Below, one piece after another: positions 34,031 to 45,338 of a stretch of 64,000 nt of DNA (the stretch's first letter is position 1; every line of letters starts with the position of its first letter). The DNA comes from Limnoperna fortunei (Eukaryota > Mollusca > Bivalvia > Mytilida > Modiolidae). The position numbers and the translations under genes were made by a program. The stretch covers positions 26,873,956 through 26,937,955 of the forward strand of contig OX104122.1 in the NCBI GenBank assembly GCA_944474755.1. The letters run 5' to 3'. Below the pieces are notes generated by a model. It was given only the letters and a program-made list of their open reading frames with translations, was not told where the DNA came from and did not search any database.

Positions 34031-35242
34031 TTTGATCTGTGTCCTACTTTCACATAAAGACATTTCATTTAAACTTTTGAATGGTTGAAGATTATGCAGT
34101 AAACAATCTTCATTATTAGTGTTCACTATGTTATCCGATTGAAGTTAAGATATTGTAGATACACTTTGTAATTATTGAACTGGTAAACATGTTGACTATT
34201 TCGTAGATAAAAAAAGAAACAGCATGCAAACAAATATTGCGTGTTCCTAAAATCTTGCATATCAGGTTGATAACATCCAAATTTAAATATCTATTGATCG
34301 TTTAACAACTTGTAGGTACTTAGCTTTCGTGTGATTGCTATGAGTGCAGTCTGGTGACGTAACTGTTGAAGATACGATAAAATATGTTTCTGTTTATTAA
34401 ATAACATATCAAATTTTCAGTTTGTCACCAAATTTTTGCATATTGTAGTGAATATTTATTGCTTTTAAACCCTTTTCCATTTAATATAGTTTGAAAAAGT
34501 CAGTTAGAGTAAACATTGGCTTCTTAAGCACTAATGAAGTTAATATGTGAAAGGAATAATGTAAAGAATGGTAGTGCGTGTTGTTGATGTGCTATATTAT
34601 ATTTTTGTGATTAAGAAAAATTAAAAAGTATTTCTATGTTGTATAACTCATACAGAAAACAAACTAACAACATCAACTAGATGATGTTTAGACTTACTAC
34701 TTGAATGGTACTTGTGCTGGTGCACAACATCCGTTCCGAAAAATGCACCATATAGTTCCATTTGAAGATCATCACTTTACTTTCCCCATCTTGCCAAAGA
34801 TCAGTCTTAGAGAGTTTTCCGCTTCTTGTAAAGCCGACCAACTGCAAATAGCAATACAATCTGAAGCTACTTATCTTGAAGACAAATTACACCAAGTTGT
34901 CACAGAAGTGTTCAGTCGACAGCATCTATCTTGGTATTATGAAATAATGTGTGTATAGTTGTGCTTCTTATTTGTTTCTGATGTGTATTAATGATATGCA
35001 AATGTTTAAACTTGCTATAAATAATAATTTTAAGGGTTATTTTATTTTAATGTGTTACAAATACAGAATTGGTACGATCATGCCAGTGTGGTATTTTTAC
35101 ATATTAATTTTAAAAATATATATATTCTTTTGCCCAATATCAGAAAACGTCAAATATCTTGAAAGGCATTTGAAGATTTACACTTTACTAGTAATGATAG
35201 TGCATCATTGTTTTATGGCAAATGCGAATTATTGACTAACTG
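34031..35242. other. Intergenic DNA, no gene assigned
   Basis: A plus-strand frame of 85 codons at 34701-34958 sits in slightly less AT-rich sequence, with an opposed minus-strand frame at 34677-34859. Neither resembles a family I know, and no convincing splice-site pair or repeat match supports them. Confidence 0.35.
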
Positions 35243-35455
35243 ATTGGATGTTTGCTTTACGTCTAGCGAGCAGTATTTCTGCTATTTTTAGGATGAGAAC
35301 AAGACATCAAAGAGGGAAAAATACTGAGATGGGCGTACGCTACAATGAGTCTACTCTTTTCGGCCAAGCTTTCCTTGTCGTGACCTGACAATCTCCAACG
35401 AGAGGGTCTCCCTTATCCGCCACCGGGGACGCGCTGGGCTGCCATAATGTATAAA
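35243..35455. repeat. Fragments of two dispersed repeats
   Basis: 35243-35310 (GTTTGCTTTACGTCTAGCGAGCAGTATTT...GAACAAGA) resembles 46885-46950 and looks like a SINE-type tail. 35360-35450 is GC-richer (GACCTGACAATCTCCAACGA) and resembles part of the repeat at 37890-38660. Confidence 0.5.
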
Positions 35456-35721
35456 AGGATGGAACCTACAAATGAATTTAACGATAAACTTACATCATAC
35501 TTTTATAACTCATTCTTATTCAAAATGTATATACATAAATCAACATAGACAGTCAGATATTAAACATTCAAAGACGATAAAAAAGGAAAAAAACATTACT
35601 TTTCCTATATAATTATGTGTACTATGTATACACCAAATTTAAATGAAAAATTTGACGAAGCATGTTAATTTGTTTACTGGAGGATAGAAATCACCACGAT
35701 ACAATGATAATATTGTATAAC

Positions 35722-36745
35722 TTATTTTATTTTCCCCGTACAACATGGTCGCTATATGAATCGTTTGGACTCTCTATGTACGACTGAGGTTAAACTCAGT
35801 GCAGAAGCATAAAATACTTACTTGTCTTATTTCTTGAGTAAATTTTTGTCATACTAATTTCAAACATGCAGAGGTAAGATTTGATGTAATTTTGCGTCAT
35901 ACTAACAACCGTTTCCTGCTTTTGAGGATTGTAGACGTGATGTTTTACTTGAAGAATATAGTTACCAGGTATGAAATCCCTTTTATGACTGCAAAGTTTA
36001 AGGACTACACGTTCAACAATTTTGAGAAATAGCTCAATAACAAAACGACGGTCTTCATTCTCGTAATGTTTAAAGAATCTTAATTTCAGGTTTTCACGGG
36101 TGAACGATTTTATGAATTGTTTTACTTTTATCAGGTAATAAATATGACGTAGTTTTCAACGATGCATGTACAATCAACCATTTACTAAAGCTGTGGAAAA
36201 GATTACTATCCAAATGACTAATCTGCCAATTATCAAAACAAAAGTACAGTTTTTATGAGTTTTTATTGCGCTTCTGTTATATTTTTAAAACCGTTATTTG
36301 TAAGTTGGCATAATGTACAAATGGATTGCTAAAATCAACATAAATCGGTGCACATTAGTTAATGACCCCATTCAATTGATTTCTTATATATGGCATTCAC
36401 TTATTTGATAGATCCTTCAGTTCTTGTTTGCTGACATGACCGATTCAAAGGTGATATTATCAAGCATTTTTCTTTTAATAATAATCTCTTGTAATGAGTT
36501 TTTGGTAGTGGAAAGTACATATGGATACGTGGGTATTCGGTTGTTAGACAAATCCAACTACTCAAGTTTCGTAAGAATCATCTGGCAAACAAAAACACTC
36601 AATAGGTTTGAAGTAAAGTCATTAGATGGATCTAAACGATCAAGAGTTTCCAGGCAGAAATCTGGTAGAATTAATGAGTAGAGAAGGTTAAAACTCAGGG
36701 ATAAAAACATACATTTATTGTTTGTGAAGGCGATAGCAGGTACGT
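35722..36745 (-). pseudogene. Toll-like receptor pseudogene (3' half only)
   Basis: This stretch aligns with about 50240-51500 of TLR B, in the same order and orientation: TIR end, TIR core, membrane segment, C-terminal cysteine region and last LRRs. It is clearly broken. A stop lies near the C-terminus, the box-3 phenylalanine-tryptophan codons are replaced, a block of the TIR and part of the LRR/cysteine region are deleted, and frames shift repeatedly. Everything upstream of the last few LRRs is missing. Shared details such as ATCAAGCAT...TTGTAATGA suggest it is closer to copy B than A. The plus-strand open frame at 36424-36681 is a shadow. Confidence 0.92.
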
Positions 36746-37889
36746 AAGTCCGCTACCTGTAAAAATGAACCCCTTAAAACTATATGTAAGGAATCTTTTG
36801 TATACCTACAAAAATGAACGTTATGTTTTTAAAATTAATTTTATTAATAAAAATGATTTGCTTCGCTGAAAGTTAATTCAAATATTTAAACTTTATTTTA
36901 AAATAAATAAATAGAAAGTCTATTATAGCTTCGTTCGTTCTTAGAGTAAAAAAGAGATAAACGTTACTATATAATATGGCAGATTGATTTCATGGGTAAC
37001 CAATTTTTAGGGGTCATTATCCTATTCAATAAATGAATTTCCGGTGCATGTCAAAACATGGCAGGATGAAAATATAGTCCCAATTTTCTCTTTTGTTTCT
37101 GCTTTTGCTTATAACTGCTATTGCTTAAGAGTTGGATATTTTGAAAGGTATGGCATTACTGTAGAACAAGAATATATTTTTTCCAGTCAATGTCTTTACA
37201 GTGGAAGCACTTCCTAAAGTGTGTAATGTGGTACAATGTGACCACAACATTGAAATGAAAGTAGAAAAACCATTCCTAAACTTTAAAGTAAAATTCCAGA
37301 AAAAAATTCGTGGTCACATTTACTTTTGTCTCCATTTTTATGTAATTTAGCATTATATGTGTAATGCCCCATATATGAAATTTTAAGTGAAAGAAAGATT
37401 TTTTTAATAAAAATTTCGTTAAGTTAATACGAATAGACTGGATATTTAGGGAACAGTTTCATCTCGTTAAATGATCACATCTAGGATAATACATATGTTA
37501 TTCCCTTTATACCCAGTCAATAAGTCAGTCAATATAGCTTATGTTTAATTACATCTATTAGCCTTTTGTTTTCCGCTTGGTAGTCTAGATTTAAATTTCT
37601 TTTTTGGCAGTCAGCTGAACTATTTTTCTGAGTTGGATTGCAATAAATTGCACGATGTACATTTTGTATTGTAATAAAACATTTTAAAAATTCATTTTAT
37701 ATCAAGTACACAGCTTTCGGCATGCATTCATACAATCAATTTACCTTTCTTATGTTATGATGTACGTCAATCTTAGTGTTGGGTTTTAATTTTATTTTGC
37801 AATCATAACTTTTAAAAACGACATAAATTATTATATATTAATTATGTATCATGGCTTCATTATAAGTCGATTTAAAATCCTGCGTTGGA
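36746..37889. other. AT-rich intergenic DNA, no feature recognised
   Basis: Homology to the TLRs ends at about 36745, and nothing further was recognised. No upstream cassette copy was seen for the pseudogene. Confidence 0.5.
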
Positions 37890-38660
37890 CCACACTAGGA
37901 AATTCTCAGTTCTCGACCCACAAAGCTGTCTCCAGTTTATGAATAGGAGAGGCCATCTAGATCTCGTTTGGGGGTGCCCCGCTTTTAAAATGAAAAACGT
38001 GACCGCAGATTATATCGGGTAATATATTAAGAGACTGGCACGCTCGTTGCAAGATAAAGACCCTTTAGTAGATATAAAAAGAGTTGGCTCCTTGTAGCCG
38101 CTCAAAAAGGCTAAATTTTCAGTCTCAACCTAATTTAATACTTAATACTTCTTTCGGGGCCAGTAAAAATGTTGTAGTTTGTTAATCAGTTGCTGCGTTT
38201 GATTTGTTGTTGTTTCTGAACTTGTCTCGTCCTGAATATAGATGAATGAAAATGGGATGGGACACAAGGAAAAATAGGGTTTACGGATTTTAGATTGCCA
38301 CTGGCAAATGGGAGGATGGATAGGGTCGGGCAATTTAGCCTCCTGTAGCGGGATGGAAATCCCTTCTCATTGCGAATACTACAGCAGCGTTCTTTAACGT
38401 GCGAGGAACGTGGCATTTTTCCCAACACGGTGCACTAATATGGTTTGCGGTCAGGTTTTCCGTATTATGGCCTGACAACCCCAGCTTGCCAGGGGTACCC
38501 CATTCAACAACCTGGGGCACACATCCCAGTCGGTCTTTAGGCAAACCGACCTGACACGCCGGTCAGATACTGGGCGCTATTTAGTCGCCTTTTACGACAA
38601 GCTAGCGCGACTGCGGTCTATTCTTTTAGCCACCCGGATCCCGCACGGGGCACCACATGA
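37890..38660 (-). repeat. GC-richer dispersed repeat of unknown class
   Basis: Base composition changes sharply to about half GC. Motifs such as GTCGTAAAAGGCGACTAAAT (minus strand, near 38590), CCCAACACGGTGCAC and GGGATGGAAATCCC are ones I associate with molluscan interspersed repeats. Short opposed frames across it are not supported as genes. A fragment recurs near 35360-35450. Confidence 0.55.
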
Positions 38661-38799
38661 CAGAACAAATTTTAATTTTTACATTAAAATTTTTTTAGAA
38701 AATTTATTTACATTGTATGATGTTAGAAATGGGTTGCTGTTTTTTGACATCTGTTGTCATAACTAATACATTTTTGAATTGATCAATTTGACAAATTGC

Positions 38800-39023
<224 letters not shown>

Positions 39024-39308
39024 GAATACCTAAACCACAAATTATTGGAAGGCGAAAACAAGGAAGATGTTGAAATCCTTGATCAACAAACTGTATAAAG
39101 TTATACATATCCGGCTGTTGTTATTTTCACAGAGTAAACACAATTGATTTTTCATTTAGATTGGCTAAACAGCTAATGACTCGATGTTCTTCGTGTCAAG
39201 ATTATTACTAAAAATTTAGAAAACACGTGTTTGCATAAATTGAAACCCGATTTTACCATTAATGTTTACAAAATACCTCACAAATTTAGATTATTTTCAT
39301 TTACCTGT

Positions 39309-40216
39309 TACGGAAGCGGATTAGTGCCACATTTATTTATATTTATTTTTTAATTTGTCGACTTTAATCATGGAAATTCCAACTTTATTCTTGGAAATAT
39401 CAACTTTATTCTTGGAATTATTACCTTTAATCTTGGAATTATCGACTTTAATCTTGAAAATTTCAACTTTAATCTTGGAATTATCGACTTTTATCTTGGA
39501 AATTCGAACTTTAATCTTGGAATTATCGATTTTTACCTTGTAAATTCCAACTTTATTCTTGGAATTATCGACTTAAATCTTGGAAATTCCAACTTTATTC
39601 TTGGAATTATCAACTTTAATCTTGGAAATTCAAACTTTATTCTTTGAATTATCAACTTTAGTCTGGGGAATCCCAACTTTATTCTTGGAATTATCAACTT
39701 TAATCTGGGAAATTCCAACTTTAATCTTTAAATTATCAACTCAATAAAACTTATCAATCAACTTACAAAATATTGGTATTTCAGGACATTTTATGTGATA
39801 TTTCTATAAGGTTTTTAAATTATTAATCGATTAAAGTGTCTACGTTCCTCCTTAACCCTATCAAAAAGAAAAACAGTTATAAAAATATTATTGAATTTCA
39901 TTAATATTGCATGACTTTTGGTTTTTTAAGATAAACAAAAAATTATAATATGAGCGAAGAACAGTTCTTTTACTTTATTTAAGAAAGAAATGAATATTTG
40001 GTATGGTAACACCACAGACTAAAAAAGTAACACCAACAAATAACAGAAAGAAATTATTATTTTTTATTCCAGAAATAAAGTTGGAATTACCGAGATTAAA
40101 CTTGGAATTTCCAAGATTAAAGTTGATTACTCCAAGAATAAAGTTGGAATTTCCAAGAATAAAGTTGGAATTTCCAAGAATAAAGTTGGAATTTCCAAGA
40201 ATAAAACGCTTCCGTA
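39309..40216. mobile_element. Foldback-type transposon with arms made of 21-bp tandem repeats
   Basis: The termini TACGGAAGCG (39309-39318) and CGCTTCCGTA (40207-40216) are perfect 10-bp inverted repeats, and the element is flanked by a perfect 6-bp direct repeat ACCTGT (39303-39308 and 40217-40222). Inside, 39357-39740 holds about 18 units of a 21-bp repeat alternating ACTTTAATCTTGGAATTATC and ACTTTAATCTTGGAAATTCC. 40070-40206 holds about six units of the same repeat inverted (GAATAAAGTTGGAATTTCCA). The 330-base middle has no gene. Because 21 is divisible by three, spurious long frames appear on both strands. Confidence 0.85.
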
Positions 40217-40222
40217 ACCTGT

Positions 40223-40694
40223 GGAGGCCGAGTGGTAAAGGTAGTTCAGATTCCATTTCAAATGATAAAGTATAGAATTTCCATTTATTTACATAAAAAT
40301 ATGTTGCGCCTTCTTCTTATTAACTGATTTTCCATATGTATAACTTTATAATTAAAACTGCTGTTATGGATAACTTTTTAACACCATTTTTTTACCCATG
40401 TATATATGGACGTGTATCGTCTGCTTTTTAAAGAAACATAAGCGGCGTCACTTAAACTTCCAGTTCGCTGACCTTGAAGGGTATCAGGACACTTACATTA
40501 AAAAAAAATGTTTATTGATATTTCTTAAAATCGCCATATAGTTTATTTTTTATTCAAGTTATCATAATTCTAGATAAAATATAAGGGTTTTATACTTAAA
40601 TTTGTTCCATTATTTTTCCATATGCGAAAATTTTGTATTTCAATCAATTATAATGAAGGTGACAACAAAATATCGAACACCGAGGAAACTGTAA
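40223..40694. other. Intergenic DNA with possible SINE head
   Basis: GTGGAGGCCGAGTGGTAAAGGTAGTTC right of the foldback element resembles a tRNA A-box region and may be a truncated SINE head (40219-40245). The rest is unrecognised. Confidence 0.35.
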
Positions 40695-40890
40695 AAAAAA
40701 AGTCCTATAATCAAAGTCCGAGAAACGGCAAACTCTAGAACCAACAAACAAATATACAGCAACTACAGCAATAGTCCTGATTTGGTAAATGTATATATAG
40801 CATTTGAAAACGAATGGTGGGTTAATCCAGGTTTTATGGCCTGACAAAACTCTCGCTTCCATTACTGTAGTATGTGAGTTGGTTTGCTGA
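40695..40890 (-). repeat. Repeat linked to reverse-transcriptase elements, minus strand
   Basis: Reverse complement of the units at 21441-22055: GGCAAACT, CTAGAACCAACAA, ACTACAGCAATAGTCCTGA, GGTGGGTTAATCCAGGTTTTA and CCATTACTGTAGTATGTGAG. A second minus-strand copy is at 47735-47870. Confidence 0.7.
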
Positions 40891-40905
40891 TTAAATATAG
40901 GATCT

Positions 40906-41175
40906 GGGGCCTCGGTGGCCGAGTTGTCAAGGTAGTTCGTCTACTATTGATCACGTGGTCTGTCAACACTGAGATTGCGGGTTCGATTCTCACTGCAGGC
41001 AGGGTGTACTCGACTTCAATCTTAATTGACAAGGATTGCCAGTTTTCCTACCGCAGGTCGGGGGTTTTCTCCGGGTACTCCGGCTTCCTCCCCCAATAAA
41101 AACTGGACGCCATGATATAGCTGAAAAATTGCTGAAAGTGGCGTTAAACACCATCAAACAAAACAATCAAACAAT
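40906..41175 (+). mobile_element. Full-length tRNA-derived SINE with 13-bp target duplication
   Basis: The element starts GGGGCCTCGGTGGCCGAGTT (A box), has the B box GGTTCGATTCTC at about 40979-40990, a conserved central/3' domain (GGTCGGGGGTTTTCTCCGGG, CTCCGGCTTCCTCC, AACTGGACGCCATGATATAG) and ends GGCGTTAAACACC plus a CAAA-rich tail. It is flanked by perfect 13-base copies of AAATATAGGATCT (40893-40905 and 41176-41188). The architecture fits pol III transcription and LINE-mediated insertion. The perfect duplication implies recent insertion. The superfamily (perhaps MetaSINE) is a guess. Confidence 0.93.
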
Positions 41176-41188
41176 AAATATAGGATCT

Positions 41189-42062
41189 TACATTGGTTAT
41201 AGTGGATTATCGCATTTCTCCTTTCGAGATAATTAAATTATGGAATTTTAAGTCCAAACCTTGGCCCTCTAATTATAAGTTTTAGTTAACAGTAGAATAC
41301 TCCCGTTTATAACTTTTATCACGATGTTGGGTTTTTTTGTGTGTTTGAAATTTTGTCAATATATTATCGTTCGATTATAAATATTACATGATATATTCTC
41401 ATAGTTTAATGTCTCCTTCATGAGAACAACTGGGTTGGAGAGATCCATCCAAACTGTTAAAACGGATGATTTGACCCAAAATAATAGGTTGGAATAGAAA
41501 AAAGTCTGCTCCCCTTATTGTTTACACTTGTTTGAACTGCTACTCATTAAACAGAAAAAGTAGAGGTTGACTGGTGTGTACCTGTATGTTAGTTTTAATT
41601 GTACAGGTCTTCACGGCCTGCCTTGGGACATTCCCCCAGCAGACAAAACTGGTTGTAGTCTCGTTGTAATGACGTCATTTGCTGACGTTGCAGTGACTTC
41701 TTTTTCTCCTTTGGGTTTGCAAATTCAATTGATGTTTTTTGCGACGTCTTTACGCCGTCTTTTCTTAAACGTCTTTCTGAAGTTTTTTGCTGACGTCTAA
41801 GAAACTTACTTTTTCCAACGTTATCCTACTTTCCGTCTTCAAAACGTCTATGTTAGACATCATTTTCTTCCACGTATATATACATGTACAATCAAACTAG
41901 ATATGACTATTCTTTCTTTGCGTTCGTCATCTTTCACGTGCAGACAAGAAATAAATGGCGATTTTTAATAATACCAGGTTGTTTTAAATACATCTTTGAA
42001 AAGTCCATGACAAATTAAATAAGTATAGCTGAAGAAAGCAGCAACCTGCTTATATTGAGCAT
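41189..42062. other. Intergenic DNA, no gene recognised
   Basis: 41660-41860 has several GACGT/ACGTC motifs including a TGACGTCA at 41670-41677, which could be regulatory or chance. The 77-codon frame at 41567-41800 is unrecognised. Confidence 0.4.
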
Positions 42063-43429
42063 ATCTATACTACTAAAATTATAGACTCATTTTTTAAGTG
42101 CGCTTTACAAAATAGTGCAGTATTAACCCATATAAGGTTACCTGCAGGTAATGTTGCATATGCAAAATATTTAATATTTATATCGATTATTGCTTTAAAT
42201 AATTAACAGTTAACGATTAATTAAGTACGCAAATTTGTACTGGATACGGTGCGCCTTTACATTTAAAAATTTATTTCCGGGCAAGGGAAACCCGTGAGGG
42301 GTACAAAACAAACGTACGTCTACCCAACTGGCAACTGTTAAATTAGAAGGCATTTGTTAAATTTTTAATCAGTGAAAGCGTAACTTTAGTTTTTTTAATG
42401 TCACATTAGTCCTGATCACAGTGAAAACAAAATTCGTAGGACAAACCAGACCATGTCCAACTATATATCGGTCATCACGTGACTTTAGTCACATACAGTA
42501 CTTGCACCCGGTAACGCAACACTTTGACTGATTGATAACTGATTGCTGACGGATTTTGGAACGCTGACGGATCGCTGACTGATTGATGATGACGACATCC
42601 GTCCAAAATTATGAATCCGTCATTACCTTGGTAACCGTCAGCGATCAGTGCGATCAGTCCAATCAGTGCGATCCAGAATCCGTCATTTAATTATATGCAT
42701 AAATCGGTTAGTTTATTGACGGATTCGTATAAATTAATAATTTGAAGATAAAACGGATTCTGCGTCATTTGTATATAATATATGCATTTATTATACCTTT
42801 TTTATAATTAAATAAAAACATGCGTTTAAAAGAATTGTGAATACAATGTCTCGTTCTAAATGAATAAATAAACATATTTAAAGAATTTTTTTTCTTTATA
42901 TTATATAATTAAGCACATTTCTTTAAAGCAGGACATATCTGGGAACCGAGTCCTGTAAACCTTCAAAAAACTTCTATTTAAGGCATATCAGTAACGAAGA
43001 GGTAAATGTTTTTTTTTTTCGTAATCCATTATTGATTCTCTTTTTTTATTCCCGCGACTCGTGATATTTTGCGACCTGTTACATGTATATTTTTTGTCAT
43101 ATATTAAGCCGACCCGACTCCCCCAATTAGTAACAGATTTATTTCACATTTAGCAAAGAACGTAGCCTCTTTTTGACATCATTATTAGTTACTTAAATGT
43201 ATGCCTGCGTGTTTTTATTTTGTCTACAACATTTTAAATACAATTATAAAACTGTTGTGTATAACAATTGTTCAACTGTTAAACAATCATTGTCAATCAA
43301 AACGCATTGTTTACTAAACAAAAGTTGTATTGTAAAATATACAGCAATTCTTGTCGCAATTTTTTATTGCACAGGCAATAAAATTTGTTTAAAAAAAGTA
43401 TACATACAATTACGCTGGATTGTTCCATT

Positions 43430-43572
43430 TGTTTCATGGCGTCCATTTTTTATTGGGGGTGGGGTGGGAGGAAGCCGGAGTACAGGTAAAAAACCGACAG
43501 TCTTTTGTCAATTAAAGTGGAATTTGGGGCACCCTATCTGCAGTCGTTCGAAAATCCACAACCTGTTGACAG
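43430..43572 (-). mobile_element. SINE fragment
   Basis: Reverse-strand SINE: CATGGCGTCCA, GGGAGGAAGCCGGAGTAC, CCGACAG and GTCAATTAAAG occur in inverted SINE order. The tRNA head is degraded. Confidence 0.8.
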
Positions 43573-43574
43573 GC

Positions 43575-44203
43575 ATGTGACACAATGAGATAGTGAATAA
43601 AATATATAAATAGATGTTTTCGTTTTTGTCGTAAATCGTATTCAGTATTATACACCGGAATTCTTAGGAATTGTGGCACAGTAGTTTGTTTATTCTTTAT
43701 TTGTTTGTTTGTTTGAATGGTGTTTTTATTGGGGGAGGAAGCCGGAGTACCCGGAAAAAAAACCCGACATGCGGTAGGAAAATCCTTGTCAATTAAGATT
43801 GGAGTCGAATTCACCCTGACTGCAGTGAGAATCGAACCCACAATCTCTGTGTTGACAGACCGCGTGATCAATAGCAGACGAGTTACCTTGATCACTCGGC
43901 CAACGAGGCCCCTTCTTCTTTATTTGAGATTTAATTCTCTGTTAATTCATGTGACACAGTGAGATATATAGTGAATAAAATATATAAATAGATGTTTTCG
44001 CCTGTGTCGTGAATCTTATTCAGTATTATACAGCGGAATTTTTAGGAACTGTGGCACATAAGTTTATTCTTTATTTAATTCTGTGTAAATTCATGTGACA
44101 CTATGGGGTAGTTAATAAAATATATAAATAGATGTTTTCGCTTTTGTCGTAAATCTTATTCAGTATTATACACCGGAATTCATAGGAACTGTGGCAAAGA
44201 ATT
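43575..44203 (+). repeat. Tandem repeat, three units of about 145 bp, one split by a SINE
   Basis: Units start near 43575, 43949 and 44093 with ATGTGACAC and share GAATAAAATATATAAATAGA or a close variant, GATGTTTTCG, TTCAGTATTATACA and GGAA(C/T)TGTGGCA. A SINE (43704-43915) interrupts unit 1. Confidence 0.9.
43704..43915 (-). mobile_element. SINE with 11-bp target duplication
   Basis: Complete minus-strand SINE from the CAAA-type tail (GTTTGTTTGTTTG) through GGGGGAGGAAGCCGGAGTAC and the B box (reverse complement GGTTCGATTCTCAC) to the head GGCCTCGTTGGCCGAG. It is flanked by perfect copies of TTCTTTATTTG at 43693-43703 and 43916-43926. It inserted inside a tandem-repeat unit, so it is younger than the tandem array. 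Confidence 0.92.
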
Positions 44204-44253
44204 AAAACTGATCAAACCACGACAAATGATCTTTTTAAGCGTTTACAAAAAAA

Positions 44254-44490
44254 CCACGACCTCGGAGGTTAAGGTAGCAGTAACCTATTATTGATCACCA
44301 AGTTGTATGTTTGATCCTTACAGCGAGATGGTGTGCTCGACACATCCCTATAAATTTGCAAAGAGCACCAGTTTTCCTGTCGAAACTTTGCTGTTTCGTT
44401 GGGTACTCCAGCTCTTCCCAATAAACACTCGACGTCATATTATATAAACTAATATAATTTTTTTTAAATAGTGTTAAACAAACTTCAAAC
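44254..44490 (+). mobile_element. SINE, diverged
   Basis: ACCTCGGAGGTTAAGGTAGC, TATTATTGATCACC, GGTGTGCTCGACA, CCAGTTTTCCTG, GGGTACTCCAGCTCTTCC and GTGTTAAACA follow the SINE order. Confidence 0.85.
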
Positions 44491-44559
44491 ATACATATAA
44501 TGCTAACGCGAAAAGGCGAAGTGGAAAAATGTTACGATTTCGCCTTCACGTTTTTCGTG

Positions 44560-44985
44560 TTTCTCGCTTTTTCCGCTTAAAAACTTTTCGAAGACAAATA
44601 CGAGATGTACGCCTTGGCATGCGAGGTCAAATATTTTTTTAATTTATTGTGTGTGTGGTTTTTTTTCATTTCTATTTTTCATTATTTTTTAATAAAATGA
44701 CACTATGTGATGTTTATATGACGTCAAAGATGCATTAGTCATAGATTTTTTTTTATGGGGGGGGGGGGGATTTCCATTTATCATTTATAACTTTAGACTA
44801 GACGTTTTCCGCTTTCAAAATACGGACGTACGCCTTGGCACGCGAGATGCTTATTTGAAGTCATTGTGTGTGTGCGTTTTTAAATTTACTTTGTTTCAAT
44901 TATTTTGTTACACTAGGTAATGTTTATATTTCGTCACAGATGCATTAGTAATAGATTGGGGGAATTTCCATTTTTAGACCAGTTT
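44560..44985 (+). repeat. Tandem duplication, two units of about 190-200 bp
   Basis: Both units carry GTACGCCTTGGCA(C/T)GCGAG, ATTGTGTGTGTG, ATGTTTATAT and AGATGCATTAGTNATAGATT. Unit 1 ends in a poly-G run at about 44757-44769, where unit 2 has a short GGGGG. Confidence 0.85.
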
Positions 44986-45338
44986 TAGCCTTAATATTAG
45001 ATAAAACGATCCATCAATGAGGACATAACAGTTGACATTTTTATACTTCTAATATTTGCGAGTGAAACGAATTTTCACATTTCGAAATATTAATTTTACT
45101 AACCGGAAGTTGAATGGACGGATTGGTGCGATCAGTCCAAATCAATCCGTCAGATCAGTCAAATCGTTCCAAATCCGTCAATTGACGGATGGACGGATTG
45201 GGAACGATCTGACGGATTCGGAACGATTTGACTGATCTGACTGATTGATAACTGATTGGTGACGGATTTTGGAACGCTGACGGATCGCTGACGGATTGAT
45301 AAAAGTGTTGCGTCTTCAATCTCAAGTACTGTATGTGA

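Larger units (their letters stand above)
42489..45338. mobile_element. Inner GATCAGT/GACGGATT-rich element with terminal inverted repeats
   Basis: 42489-42504 and 45323-45338 are perfect 16-base inverted repeats (TCACATACAGTACTTG). Both subterminal regions (42520-42760 and 45080-45300) are packed with GACGGATT, GATCAGT and CGCTGACGGATCG in both orientations, giving strong folding potential. The interior is a mosaic: three SINEs, a three-unit tandem repeat and a two-unit tandem repeat. No transposase was seen. A truncated copy is at 13655-14745. Confidence 0.8.

Noticed and set aside
34701..34958. 85-codon frame as a gene
   Set aside because: Unrecognised, opposed by an equally open frame, and no convincing splice-site pair or repeat context supports it.
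39357..39740. CRISPR-like array or heptad-repeat protein
   Set aside because: Units are contiguous 21-mers without unique spacers; the LILELSTLILE-type protein arises because 21 is a multiple of three, and the opposite strand is open too. It is a minisatellite arm of a foldback element.
40906..40995. A genuine tRNA gene
   Set aside because: A and B boxes are present but no cloverleaf with a proper anticodon stem and acceptor pairing; the segment continues into the SINE body and is flanked by a target duplication.
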